Origin: a virus
Virus record (IMG/VR): IMGVR_UViG_3300042691_015373
Location: 1 to 20,340 of that record
DNA: 20,340 nt
Strand: one strand, 5' to 3'
The notes beneath the pieces are model-generated. The model did not search any database and was not told the DNA's origin. It saw only the letters and a list, made by a program, of their open reading frames with translations. A program made the translations under genes and the position numbers. Shown piece by piece: positions 1-6,801 of the stretch. The first letter of the stretch is position 1. Each line of letters starts with the position of its first letter.

Positions 1-1
1 G

Positions 2-31
2 AACAATCATACACTTCTTGAAAAAGATTAA
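2..31 (+). CDS. 3' end of an upstream gene (partial)
   Basis: A reading frame open from the window edge ends in TAA at 29-31 (last residues NNHTLLEKD). It would finish 9 nt before the next start, matching the tight packing of the region. Only ten codons are visible, so this is a positional guess and nothing can be said about function. Confidence 0.3.
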   Translation, partial: NNHTLLEKD

Positions 32-40
32 TGTACACAT

Positions 41-490
41 ATGAAATACCGCACTAGTCCAGAACGATATTCTTTTTGGAAAAAATGTAATAAGAAAAAT
101 TTTGAATCTGGAAATATGGCCCAAGAGGTACATGATATGGAAGAAAAGTTCATAGAAAAATGTAGGGCTGAAGATGCTATTCCAACAAATGATTTACCAG
201 ACTTAGAATATGAATTAAGAACTAGTGACTATATTCATAGCAAGTGTGCAAACTCAGAGGATTATTGTAAAGACTTATATGCTGCATTATGCAATAATGA
301 ATTTATCAAAAATAACAAAGAATGTAGTTATTCATGGAGAACATCTGGTGGGATCATTTCCTCCATTTTAGAAAAGGGTGACTATATTGATTGGTATCTT
401 TCTGGTAATGAAGGACACGTTACCGATGAAGTAGAAAAAGATATCACTGATATGGGTTGGAAAATAGTGCCCATAGTTATTGGAGACTAA
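41..490 (+). CDS. conserved-looking phage protein of unknown function, 149 aa
   Basis: Soluble, mixed-charge protein without a signal peptide or membrane segment. The C-terminal half is its most distinctive part: an SWRTSGG segment near residue 100, then GDYIDWYLSGNEG and a GW close to the end. I associate this pattern with uncharacterised proteins of large phages, from memory and without a search. No catalytic motif is recognisable. ATG 41 is used because the ATG at 31 lies in another frame and stops after eight codons. The gene is followed by the next start only 1 nt past its stop codon, so the two are probably co-translated. Confidence 0.75.
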   Translation: MKYRTSPERYSFWKKCNKKNFESGNMAQEVHDMEEKFIEKCRAEDAIPTNDLPDLEYELRTSDYIHSKCANSEDYCKDLYAALCNNEFIKNNKECSYSWRTSGGIISSILEKGDYIDWYLSGNEGHVTDEVEKDITDMGWKIVPIVIGD

Positions 491-491
491 T

Positions 492-1127
492 ATGATTCGC
501 CCTCGTTTTTATCACTGGACTTGTTCAAAATTTGCTGACTCTATAAGAGGAACAAAGAAACCATACGCTCTTGGATGGGACGAATGGGATCAATGGCATA
601 AATCTGCAAAACAGAAACATCCTGTTCGATATTGGATTGCTGAAACTGGCTTGAAAAAATTGCAAAATCTAATCTATTATCCATATGATATCTATCATAC
701 AATCAAAACCTATATTAGAAATCGCTTTATTGATAAACTTCATTATTTGCACACTGGGTTAAAACCTGGAGAATATCACGATCTAGACTATAGAATGCTT
801 CATGGATTATTTAATGAACTTGTAATCTATGTTGAGACAGAATGTGCATGGAGTTATGGAAAACCCAAAGAAGTTAAACATCTTTACAAATTCAAGGATG
901 GATCATGTAAACAAGCCGGATTGGATTATTTAAACTGGGGTATCAAAGACAAGTACAAAGGCAAACTAACTACTTTTGCTAAAAGCTGCAAAGAGATTAA
1001 GCGTTTGTATCTTTGGTGGACAGTTAAAAGACCACAACGTAAAAATCCTTATTTAGATAAATGGTATGAAGAAGATACTAAAATGTTAGTTGATCTTATA
1101 AAGATACGAAAGGATTTGTGGATATGA
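492..1127 (+). CDS. conserved phage protein of unknown function, 211 aa
   Basis: Starts at ATG 492, 6 nt after a GGAG Shine-Dalgarno that sits at the end of the preceding gene; an in-frame ATG at 480 lacks such a site. The protein is rich in Trp, Tyr, Lys and His. It has an N-terminal FYHWTCSKFADSIRGTKKP segment and a central DLDYRMLHGLFNELVIYVE segment. Both resemble a recurrent unannotated family in large tailed phages (memory only). No enzymatic motif is apparent. The end overlaps the next gene by 4 nt. Confidence 0.75.
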   Translation: MIRPRFYHWTCSKFADSIRGTKKPYALGWDEWDQWHKSAKQKHPVRYWIAETGLKKLQNLIYYPYDIYHTIKTYIRNRFIDKLHYLHTGLKPGEYHDLDYRMLHGLFNELVIYVETECAWSYGKPKEVKHLYKFKDGSCKQAGLDYLNWGIKDKYKGKLTTFAKSCKEIKRLYLWWTVKRPQRKNPYLDKWYEEDTKMLVDLIKIRKDLWI

Positions 1128-1336
1128 ATGATAAAATTTATAATGACATCACCGATTTCTACAACGATGTTGGTGATTACATTCATTTAGAGTACAAACC
1201 TAAATATCATAGAATGTTTTTTCAAGATAATAATATTGATCAATTATTTGATATGGTTGGACGTTATTATATGGGCGGAAATAATGTTCCAGATACAGCG
1301 GGTATGATTGTTGACTATTTTAGGATGGTAAAATGA
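1124..1336 (+). CDS. small hypothetical protein, 70 aa
   Basis: Small acidic, aromatic-rich protein (many Asp, Tyr and Asn) with no recognisable domain. ATG 1124 is preferred over the in-frame GTG at 1118 because AAAGGA upstream is about 9 nt from the ATG but only 3 nt from the GTG. It overlaps the preceding gene by 4 nt and the next by 4 nt (ATGA), so it lies inside a translationally coupled string. Function unknown. Confidence 0.65.
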   Translation: MNDKIYNDITDFYNDVGDYIHLEYKPKYHRMFFQDNNIDQLFDMVGRYYMGGNNVPDTAGMIVDYFRMVK

Positions 1337-1533
1337 ATATTTTTAAACAACTGTGGGATAATTTTACTTATTTACATGAGCCTAAAACAGTAACTCCTGT
1401 TGCCCCAACAGAGTTTGTGATGTATAACGATATGTATCCTTATACTGTTGAACAAAAAATAAGAGTTACTCATCATAGCAAACCCAAGAGGCGTGATCCT
1501 TCACGCAGACATAATAAGATTTTAATAACTTGA
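1333..1533 (+). CDS. small basic hypothetical protein, 66 aa
   Basis: Starts in an ATGA overlap with the previous stop, with AGGA 7 nt upstream. The C-terminal third is strongly basic ([16 protein letters not shown]), which could contact nucleic acid, but no fold is recognised. Its stop codon overlaps the -35 box of the promoter at 1530, so this gene closes one transcription unit and the pilin-like gene opens another. Function unknown. Confidence 0.65.
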   Translation: MNIFKQLWDNFTYLHEPKTVTPVAPTEFVMYNDMYPYTVEQKIRVTHHSKPKRRDPSRRHNKILIT

Positions 1534-1557
1534 CAGTATCATTATTTGGGATATAAT
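1530..1557 (+). promoter_or_regulatory. sigma70-like promoter of the pilin-like gene
   Basis: Perfect TTGACA (1530-1535) and perfect TATAAT (1552-1557) separated by 16 nt. Unlike most promoters in this window it has no CCGAT in the spacer. The predicted start near 1564 leaves a leader of about 60 nt before the DUF1559 gene. Confidence 0.8.
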
Positions 1558-1567
1558 ACTGGAAAAT

Positions 1568-1587
1568 ATAACTAAAAGTCTAGTTAT
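1568..1587 (+). promoter_or_regulatory. perfect 7-bp inverted repeat in the 5' leader
   Basis: ATAACTA (1568-1574) and TAGTTAT (1581-1587) are perfect complements around a 6-nt loop. It falls a few nucleotides after the predicted transcription start. It could be an RNA hairpin protecting the 5' end or a DNA operator just downstream of the promoter; the sequence alone does not decide. Confidence 0.5.
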
Positions 1588-1624
1588 CCTACCTTTATTA
1601 ATCCCGCCTTATAGGAACAGAATA

Positions 1625-2683
1625 ATGATTAGAAAAGCATTTACCTTAGTAGAACTATTAGTTGTTATAGCCATTATCGCAACACTTATTGGATTATTGC
1701 TACCAGCAGTTCAATCGGCCAGAGAAGCGGCACGACGAAGTTCATGTACAAATAATGTGAGACAAATAGGATTATCAGCAGCAAATTATGAAAGTGCAAA
1801 TAATCGGTATCCTACAAGCGGAGAAGGAAGAGATTTTACTGTTGGAAAAGATTGTTTAAACATACAGTCATTTCATGTTCAGGTTTTAGCATTTATGGAA
1901 GAATCATCATTAGCAGTAAATTGGGACAAAAAGAAACCATATTGGCATCCAACTAATAAAACTTTAGCGAGTGCAAAAGTTAACGCATTTAATTGTCCCA
2001 GTAATCCTTATTCTAGTGAAAAAACTGGTGGAGATTTTGGCACTAATGATTATATGCCAGTAGCATATACTGATTTACATCCTATTAATGGTAGCAGAAA
2101 TAAAGCATCTGGTACAACTCGTAATTCTTATAAGTCAGGACTTTTAACCTATGACCAATCAAGCAGAGTAGCCCATGCAAAAGATGGTACTAGTAAAACT
2201 GTAATATTTTTTGAGGATTCTGGAAGAAATGTTCAAAATGTTGGAAGCAGAGATGCTACCGTTGGAGGAAATACTAACTGGGTAAGAACAAGTTCTGGAA
2301 AAGCAACTACTATTACTAGTTCCGACTCAGATTGGGTTAATGGTACTGGTACTGATTTTCCGTCTAGTAAAACTGTACCAAATAGATGGGCCGATCCAGA
2401 TAATTCTAGCGGAGTTAGTGGTAGCCCAGATACCGAGAGTGTTACTACGGGAAGAAAAATCATCAATAACAATAGCAATCCTGTTGGTGGCCCAACTAAT
2501 TGTACTTGGACAACTAATAATTGTGGCCCTAACGATGAACCATTTAGTTTTCACGCTGGAGATATGGTTGTGGCTGGACTTGCTGATGGAAGCGTAAGAT
2601 TATTTGGTGGCGATCTTGATGTTCAGGTATTAAGAAAGTTATCTGATCCAAATGATGGTGAAGTAATAGAAAACATTGATTGA
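1625..2683 (+). CDS. DUF1559 protein with prepilin-type N-terminus, 352 aa
   Basis: The first 30 residues are a type IV pilin-like/pseudopilin leader: short basic stretch, then [19 protein letters not shown], with Phe at +1 and Glu at +5 after the expected cleavage at Ala5|Phe6. The usual -1 residue is Gly; here it is Ala. Then come [17 protein letters not shown] and, near the end, [19 protein letters not shown], which are hallmarks of the DUF1559 (SBP_bac_10) family abundant in Planctomycetes. Length is normal for the family. It should be inserted in the cytoplasmic membrane and exported after prepilin-peptidase processing. It has its own promoter and an AGGA ribosome site. Probably captured from a host; the role in infection is unknown (surface change or superinfection exclusion are guesses). 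Confidence 0.93.
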   Translation: MIRKAFTLVELLVVIAIIATLIGLLLPAVQSAREAARRSSCTNNVRQIGLSAANYESANNRYPTSGEGRDFTVGKDCLNIQSFHVQVLAFMEESSLAVNWDKKKPYWHPTNKTLASAKVNAFNCPSNPYSSEKTGGDFGTNDYMPVAYTDLHPINGSRNKASGTTRNSYKSGLLTYDQSSRVAHAKDGTSKTVIFFEDSGRNVQNVGSRDATVGGNTNWVRTSSGKATTITSSDSDWVNGTGTDFPSSKTVPNRWADPDNSSGVSGSPDTESVTTGRKIINNNSNPVGGPTNCTWTTNNCGPNDEPFSFHAGDMVVAGLADGSVRLFGGDLDVQVLRKLSDPNDGEVIENID

Positions 2684-2684
2684 T

Positions 2685-2795
2685 ATGGAACAAGAGAAAG
2701 AATTACCGATATTAGGCAACAGCATCAATGGTTCCACTGAGCCATTTGCTGAAATATATTTACTGGAGTTTGAAGAATGGTACAGTGTAGAGTGA
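2685..2795 (+). CDS. very small ORF, 36 aa
   Basis: ATG 2685 follows the pilin-like stop codon by 1 nt and reads 36 codons to TGA 2793-2795. The peptide is acidic (many Glu) and ends in an aromatic stretch. It has no strong ribosome site of its own, so it would depend on re-initiation after the upstream gene. It overlaps the next gene by 19 nt. It fills what would otherwise be a 90-nt gap, which is its main support. Confidence 0.4.
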   Translation: MEQEKELPILGNSINGSTEPFAEIYLLEFEEWYSVE

Positions 2796-3067
2796 ATAAA
2801 TTATCTGACTGGATTAATGAGAAGAATAAATTTGATGGGGTTAGCATGGTCAGACTAGTGTATAATGGTCAAGCCCATGATTATACTCGTTGGAAATTTA
2901 GTGGTCAAAACATTTTCTTTTTTCATGACGATATGAAAGTGGGCCATATATTATGGACAACTGAAGATATAAATATTATTGATGAAACCCATATCGTGAT
3001 TAATGAAGGACACGATAAATATTCCATAGGACTTGAACTATTTTACGGTGGGGCGATATTACCATAA
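2777..3067 (+). CDS. hypothetical protein, 96 aa
   Basis: Starts at ATG 2777 with GGAG 9 nt upstream; a GTG at 2792 overlapping the previous stop is possible but lacks a ribosome site. The protein is beta-strand-like with alternating hydrophobic and aromatic residues (YTRWKFSGQNIFFFHD) and no signal peptide or membrane span. No family recognised. The stop codon overlaps the next start as TAATG, indicating coupling. Confidence 0.65.
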   Translation: MVQCRVNKLSDWINEKNKFDGVSMVRLVYNGQAHDYTRWKFSGQNIFFFHDDMKVGHILWTTEDINIIDETHIVINEGHDKYSIGLELFYGGAILP

Positions 3068-3258
3068 TGGATATTGATGATTATATTAATTCTCTGATTA
3101 GAGAAAATGAAAGTCTTAAAAATACTGTTGAGAGTTTAAAACTAGAAGTAAAAACTCAACGAAAAGAAATCGCTGTTCTAAGAGAAGAAAGGAGAATGAT
3201 TCTAGATAAAGATAAAGGACCGAATAATGTAACATGGATAGAAGAAAAAATTTACTAA
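3067..3258 (+). CDS. small coiled-coil protein, 63 aa
   Basis: Residues about 5-45 are highly charged with Leu, Ile and Val at heptad spacing (SLIRENESLKNTVESLKLEV), indicating a helical coiled coil and probable oligomerisation. TAATG overlap with the gene upstream. Function unknown. It lies between the pilin-like gene and the secreted Cys-rich gene and probably shares their transcript. Confidence 0.65.
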   Translation: MDIDDYINSLIRENESLKNTVESLKLEVKTQRKEIAVLREERRMILDKDKGPNNVTWIEEKIY

Positions 3259-3274
3259 TTTCAAGGAGGAAAAT

Positions 3275-3619
3275 ATGAAAAAGTTTATTTTAGGACTAAT
3301 GTTTGCTGGACTAATTTCAGGAGTTTGTGAGGCACGACCAAGATACTATTCCAATAATAGTAACAAGACTTACTCTTATACAAATAATGTATCTGGTAAT
3401 AATAGCACCGCTCAAGGTGTAGCAGAAATGATGGCTTCAAGAGGAACTGTAGGTCATTTTGGTGGTAATTCTGGCTATGAAGGATGCGGAAGTGGATTTT
3501 CTCAACAGCAAGCATATAACAATTGTTGTTTCTCTAATAGCGGAATGACAACTGTTGATGTAGGATATGCTCAGGGTAGAGATGGTAGATGGTATTGCTG
3601 CCGTCGATATTCTAGGTGA
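3275..3619 (+). CDS. secreted Cys-rich small protein, 114 aa
   Basis: Strong AAGGAGG ribosome site 5 nt before ATG 3275. Residues 1-20 form a Sec-type signal peptide (MKKFILGLMFAGLISGVCEA, likely cut after Ala). The mature part starts Asn/Ser/Tyr-rich, then has GVAEMMASRGTVGHFGGN, GYEGCGSG, a paired-Cys NCCF and ends WYCCRRYSR. The conserved-looking Gly, Cys and Trp positions suggest a small disulfide-stabilised exported domain. I associate it with short exported proteins of planctomycetes and their phages, but only from memory. It closes the transcription unit that starts with the pilin-like gene, so both exported proteins may act at the host envelope. Confidence 0.8.
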   Translation: MKKFILGLMFAGLISGVCEARPRYYSNNSNKTYSYTNNVSGNNSTAQGVAEMMASRGTVGHFGGNSGYEGCGSGFSQQQAYNNCCFSNSGMTTVDVGYAQGRDGRWYCCRRYSR

Positions 3620-3657
3620 TTTGTATTATCTAATCTATCAAGATTGACTTGACTAAG

Positions 3658-3687
3658 GGGGTTGCGGAATATTTGTTCCGTAGCCCC
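3658..3687 (+). terminator. 12-bp stem-loop, possible transcription terminator
   Basis: GGGGTTGCGGAA (3658-3669) pairs with TTCCGTAGCCCC (3676-3687) over 12 bp with two G-U pairs and a 6-nt loop. It sits between the stop of the secreted-protein gene and the next promoter, where a terminator is expected. No T-tract follows on the + strand, so it may instead be an mRNA 3'-stabilising or processing hairpin. Confidence 0.45.
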
Positions 3688-3694
3688 TAAAGTC

Positions 3695-3723
3695 TTGACA
3701 ACCGATTGTCGATATGGTATACT
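3695..3723 (+). promoter_or_regulatory. sigma70-like promoter with CCGAT spacer motif
   Basis: TTGACA (3695-3700), 17-nt spacer beginning ACCGAT and ending ATGG, then TATACT (3718-3723). The initial transcribed sequence TAGAGA is shared with the ligase promoter at 12716. Drives the gene at 3748 with a leader of about 18 nt. Confidence 0.85.
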
Positions 3724-3747
3724 AGAGAGAATCATTGGAGATAATAT

Positions 3748-4023
3748 ATGAATACTGTTGACGCTATTTGGACAATTCAAAATGCTTTGGTAGAAAAAGA
3801 CCATGCTATTAAGAACATGGAACAAAGAAATTCTTCTCTTACTAAAGTTGTGGCTACAATTCGATCAAATTTGGAACGTGCGATCAAGGGTCATATTCCC
3901 CTAAATCAAGCAGTATACGATGCTGTTGACCTTTGCAGAGCAAACTTTAAGTATATGGACTACAGTTCGGGCCAAATTAAACAAGACCCTCCACTAGCAG
4001 ACTCCGACAAAATTTTACCATGA
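3748..4023 (+). CDS. hypothetical protein, 91 aa
   Basis: First gene after the promoter at 3695, with GGAG 8 nt before ATG 3748. The N-terminal two thirds are helical and charged (DAIWTIQNALVEKDHAIKNM), suggesting a coiled coil; the C-terminus is Pro/Asp-rich. No family recognised. It ends in an ATGA overlap with the next gene, so it heads a coupled string that includes the metalloprotease-like gene. Confidence 0.7.
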   Translation: MNTVDAIWTIQNALVEKDHAIKNMEQRNSSLTKVVATIRSNLERAIKGHIPLNQAVYDAVDLCRANFKYMDYSSGQIKQDPPLADSDKILP

Positions 4024-4223
4024 GAAATAACGATAAGCACAAAAAATACATAGATAAAATAGGATTTGAACGAACATTACAATGCTTAATTGAAATGGTT
4101 GACGATTCTATGATTAATGAGAATATTGTTCCAATATGGAAACTAAAACTTGTTGAAGGTCTTGAACAGGCTTATGATGCTTATATGAATGGAAACAAGG
4201 ATTCATTGTACGAAAATGCTTAA
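4020..4223 (+). CDS. small hypothetical protein, 67 aa
   Basis: ATG 4020 overlaps the previous stop (ATGA). The protein looks fully helical (FERTLQCLIEMVDDSM, then WKLKLVEGLEQAYDAYM) with no membrane span. No family recognised. It overlaps the metalloprotease-like gene by 8 nt. Confidence 0.65.
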   Translation: MRNNDKHKKYIDKIGFERTLQCLIEMVDDSMINENIVPIWKLKLVEGLEQAYDAYMNGNKDSLYENA

Positions 4224-4836
4224 AGTAAAAGTTCAACCATATAGTAGCGTTTGGGTTAGTGCTGATTCTCAGGAAGAATTAGGATTAACTTTTATGCGTT
4301 TTCAAGAACATTATGAAAGTGCTAATCCTAAATTTCGCAATAACATTTTTACCGTTGGTCAGTTAAGACACTGGTATTCTGAAACCTATGGTGCTAATGA
4401 TTATCATTTAACTTGGATAGGATTTAATTTTCCTAGTAAGGTACTCATTCCTTTCAAAGAAGGATTATTTGATCCACTGACTCAAGAAGAAAACAAACTA
4501 TTAGAGTTGTTTCGTTATCGTAAAGATAATTTCTATATTATTGGTGCTCAAAATAATGCAACATTAAGACATGAACTAGCACATGCACTATATTCTTCTA
4601 ATGAAAAATATCGAACAGAAATAGATAACTTTATTAAAAAACACAACTCCAAACTGAAAAAACTGCGTAGTATTTTATTGAAAAAGGGATATTGCAAAGA
4701 AGTATTGAATGATGAAATACAAGCATATATTACGGATAATGATGATCCAGAAATAATAAATAGCACTTGTCAAAGTTTTATTACAGGTATCAATACTATT
4801 TATAACTCATACAATAAAATGAAGGCTAACAAATGA
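4216..4836 (+). CDS. zincin-like metalloprotease domain protein, 206 aa
   Basis: Contains the zinc-metallopeptidase motif HELAH at residues 119-123 (context ATLRHELAHALY). A downstream LNDEIQAY (164-171) provides a Glu that could be the third zinc ligand, as in gluzincin-type enzymes. The chain is otherwise soluble with no export signal, so any activity would be cytoplasmic. ATG 4216 is preferred because it overlaps the previous stop; an in-frame ATG at 4189 lies deep in the upstream gene. Substrate unknown. The HExxH motif is seen directly; the third ligand and proteolytic activity are inferred. Confidence 0.75.
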   Translation: MLKVKVQPYSSVWVSADSQEELGLTFMRFQEHYESANPKFRNNIFTVGQLRHWYSETYGANDYHLTWIGFNFPSKVLIPFKEGLFDPLTQEENKLLELFRYRKDNFYIIGAQNNATLRHELAHALYSSNEKYRTEIDNFIKKHNSKLKKLRSILLKKGYCKEVLNDEIQAYITDNDDPEIINSTCQSFITGINTIYNSYNKMKANK

Positions 4837-5027
4837 TGTACGATCCAGAGGATATTGAATTGTGTGACGAGGAAAAAAGTTACCATGAATGGTTTGCTAA
4901 CAATCTTCATTATATCCAACAAAATAAAAATCATGTTAGTGTTATGAAAAAATTGTATATGGCAGGATTTGCTGCCGGATTCGTTCACAAACAAAAGTTA
5001 TCAGCACAAGAACATCTACAAAAATAA
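4833..5027 (+). CDS. small hypothetical protein, 64 aa
   Basis: ATGA overlap with the end of the metalloprotease-like gene. The N-terminus is acidic (MMYDPEDIELCDEEK), followed by a helical part ending in MAGFAAGFVHKQ. No signal peptide; the short Ala/Gly/Phe stretch is too short for a membrane span. No family recognised. Confidence 0.65.
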   Translation: MMYDPEDIELCDEEKSYHEWFANNLHYIQQNKNHVSVMKKLYMAGFAAGFVHKQKLSAQEHLQK

Positions 5028-5028
5028 T

Positions 5029-5292
5029 ATGTTTAAAATTACTGAAATAAAAAGTTGGGCAAAAACTTGGGGATATTCTATTTTAAAAGAGAAAGATAAC
5101 TCTATTAATGGAGCTAGTTATTACTGGATGAAAAATGATGATCCTAGTATTAGTGGGGTTGAATTGAGTGTCAGTAAAGTTGCTACTGCAATTTATAATC
5201 ATCTTAGTGAAAATAAATGGATAGATCATCAAAAACAGTATCAAGAGAATAAAGAAATAACAAGTTCACAGAGTTTAATAATCAATGAGTAA
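5029..5292 (+). CDS. hypothetical protein, 87 aa
   Basis: ATG 5029 lies 1 nt after the preceding stop; in-frame upstream starts would overlap the previous gene by about 60 nt. The first 60 residues look like a compact domain (SWAKTWGYSI, then YYWMK and VSKVATAIYNHL), possibly a small helical binding domain, then a polar Gln/Lys/Ser tail. No family recognised. Overlaps the next gene by 8 nt. Confidence 0.65.
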   Translation: MFKITEIKSWAKTWGYSILKEKDNSINGASYYWMKNDDPSISGVELSVSKVATAIYNHLSENKWIDHQKQYQENKEITSSQSLIINE

Positions 5293-5941
5293 TTATCTTA
5301 ATATTGATATACCAACATTTGTTTCATATCTCGATAGTTCATTTTTTTATGATAAGCTACCAAGTGTTAACGCAGAAAGAATTCCTGTAGAGGTTTTTTC
5401 TTATACAAGTATACCTCAAAGATGTGGATTATTTTCTGTAATGACTGAATATGGAAGTCAACACGCTAGAGTTCCTATCCATTATTTAAGAACTGATATT
5501 AATGGTGGTAGCGATTATCCTTTAGATTGGTTACAACTATGGGACAGTATGAGTTATTATTGCTCTATTAATATAAATGCTTATACAAAAAATAGAGCAG
5601 CAAAAATTATATTAAAAAATCAAAACTTAGAAAAGGCTCAATATCTTTTTACTATTGACTGGTGTTTTGGTTCTGATTACCAATTAGGATATGGAGAAAT
5701 GGCCGCTGGTCATAAGTGTGGTCATGTATTTAAAGGCAATGGTCAATATTTTATACAACCTAATAATAGAGTATTATGGATGGATGGTGGAAGTTGGATA
5801 GCAAAAACATTTGATAAAAAACCAAACTGGAAAGTTTTTAGCAAAGAATTTAGTTGTGAGCATACTGGAAGCAGATGGGTTAGCAAATCAGAAGAAGAAG
5901 AATATTTTTATGAATTTAAAGAGGTAAAAAATGAAAGTTAA
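5285..5941 (+). CDS. conserved phage protein of unknown function, 218 aa
   Basis: Rich in aromatic residues, with HARVPIHYLRTD near residue 61 and YPLDWLQLWDSMSYY near 78, then a Gly/Cys-rich segment (GHKCGHVFKGNG) and WMDGGSW. I recognise the overall pattern from unannotated large-phage proteins but cannot assign a function. Cys and His are frequent, yet not spaced as a clear zinc site. It overlaps both neighbours (8 nt upstream, 11 nt with ThyX downstream), placing it in the ThyX operon. Confidence 0.75.
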   Translation: MSNYLNIDIPTFVSYLDSSFFYDKLPSVNAERIPVEVFSYTSIPQRCGLFSVMTEYGSQHARVPIHYLRTDINGGSDYPLDWLQLWDSMSYYCSININAYTKNRAAKIILKNQNLEKAQYLFTIDWCFGSDYQLGYGEMAAGHKCGHVFKGNGQYFIQPNNRVLWMDGGSWIAKTFDKKPNWKVFSKEFSCEHTGSRWVSKSEEEEYFYEFKEVKNES

Positions 5942-6578
5942 ATTAATTAGCGCTACTCCAGATGCTGAAAAATTAATGGCTTATTGTGCCAGAGTAAGTA
6001 ATCCCAACAATCAAAACAACGAGAACTATGCTAAACTTCTAAAATATTGTATAGACCATCAACATTGGAGTATTTTTGAACACGGTTTTATGACAGTGGA
6101 GATCAATACTACAAGAGGACTTGCTGCTCAAATTCTTCGTCACAGAAGTTTCACGTTCCAAGAATTTAGTCAGCGTTATGCTGATACAACTCTTTTAGCA
6201 GAGGAAATTCCGCTGTTTGAACTTCGTCGCCAAGATAATAAAAATAGACAAAATAGTATTGATGACATGGGAGATGAGATAAGAGCAAAGTGGAATACAA
6301 AAATTCGTGAACATTTTGGTAAGGCAAAAGCATTATACGATAGTATGATAGCAGACGGTATTGCCAAAGAGTGTGCGAGATTTATATTACCATTAGCAAC
6401 TCCTACGCGACTTTATATGAGTGGCACGGCCAGATCGTGGATACATTATATCGAATTACGTTCTGGTCACGGAACTCAAAAAGAACACATGGCTATTGCT
6501 AATGAATGTAAACAAATTTTTATTGAACAATTTCCTACTATCGGAGAGGCTTTAGGGTGGAAAAATGAAACTCTTTAA
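5931..6578 (+). CDS. thyX: flavin-dependent thymidylate synthase ThyX, 215 aa
   Basis: Converts dUMP to dTMP using FAD, methylene-tetrahydrofolate and NADPH, supplying thymidylate for phage DNA. The family signature RHRX7S is at residues 70-80 and extends as RHRSFTFQEFSQRY (70-83). An N-terminal HWSIFEHGFMTVEI segment and a C-terminal SWIHYIELR block also fit the family. Length is normal. The C-terminal dUMP-binding region reads TQKEHMAIA, where the usual QxEIR arginine seems replaced by Met in my by-eye alignment; this should be tested. GAGG lies before ATG 5931, which overlaps the upstream gene by 11 nt. Confidence 0.95.
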   Translation: MKVKLISATPDAEKLMAYCARVSNPNNQNNENYAKLLKYCIDHQHWSIFEHGFMTVEINTTRGLAAQILRHRSFTFQEFSQRYADTTLLAEEIPLFELRRQDNKNRQNSIDDMGDEIRAKWNTKIREHFGKAKALYDSMIADGIAKECARFILPLATPTRLYMSGTARSWIHYIELRSGHGTQKEHMAIANECKQIFIEQFPTIGEALGWKNETL

Positions 6579-6759
6579 TGTTACTGCTCAAGTTTATCAG
6601 AATAGTGATCTTTCAAAGCAGAATCTTTTAATAAACGAGGTTCACGACGGCTCATCATCAGACGAAGCATTAGTTAATTTTAAACTGCATTTTCCATCTA
6701 TAGAATATTCTTTAGTAAAAATTCTATCTGTTGAAGAAATTGTTCAAGTTGGCTCTTGA
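6565..6759 (+). CDS. small hypothetical protein, 64 aa
   Basis: Begins inside the last codons of thyX (14-nt overlap), with GGTGG upstream. Short mixed alpha/beta-looking chain with no recognisable motif. Its last codons run into the -35 box of the promoter at 6756, so it ends the ThyX transcription unit. Possibly a small domain that only makes sense with neighbouring proteins; function unknown. Confidence 0.65.
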   Translation: MKLFNVTAQVYQNSDLSKQNLLINEVHDGSSSDEALVNFKLHFPSIEYSLVKILSVEEIVQVGS

Positions 6760-6783
6760 CCTTTGCCGATATTGTGGTATACT
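6756..6783 (+). promoter_or_regulatory. sigma70-like promoter with GCCGAT spacer motif
   Basis: TTGACC (6756-6761), 16-nt spacer containing GCCGAT and ending GTGG, then TATACT (6778-6783). The predicted start is about 12 nt before the UvsE ATG, a very short leader just long enough for the GGAG ribosome site. Confidence 0.85.
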
Positions 6784-6801
6784 GCTACAAACGGAGAAAC
6801 T

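Noticed and set aside
2233-2597. Overlapping ORFs on both strands inside the pilin-like gene
   Set aside because: They are shadows of a Thr/Ser/Asn-rich coding stretch; none has a ribosome site, and the DUF1559 frame is convincingly conserved across them.
6763-6801. N-terminal extension of the UvsE-like protein
   Set aside because: The extra codons lie within the promoter (-10 box at 6778-6783), before the predicted transcription start; ATG 6802 has a good ribosome site and fits the family N-terminus.
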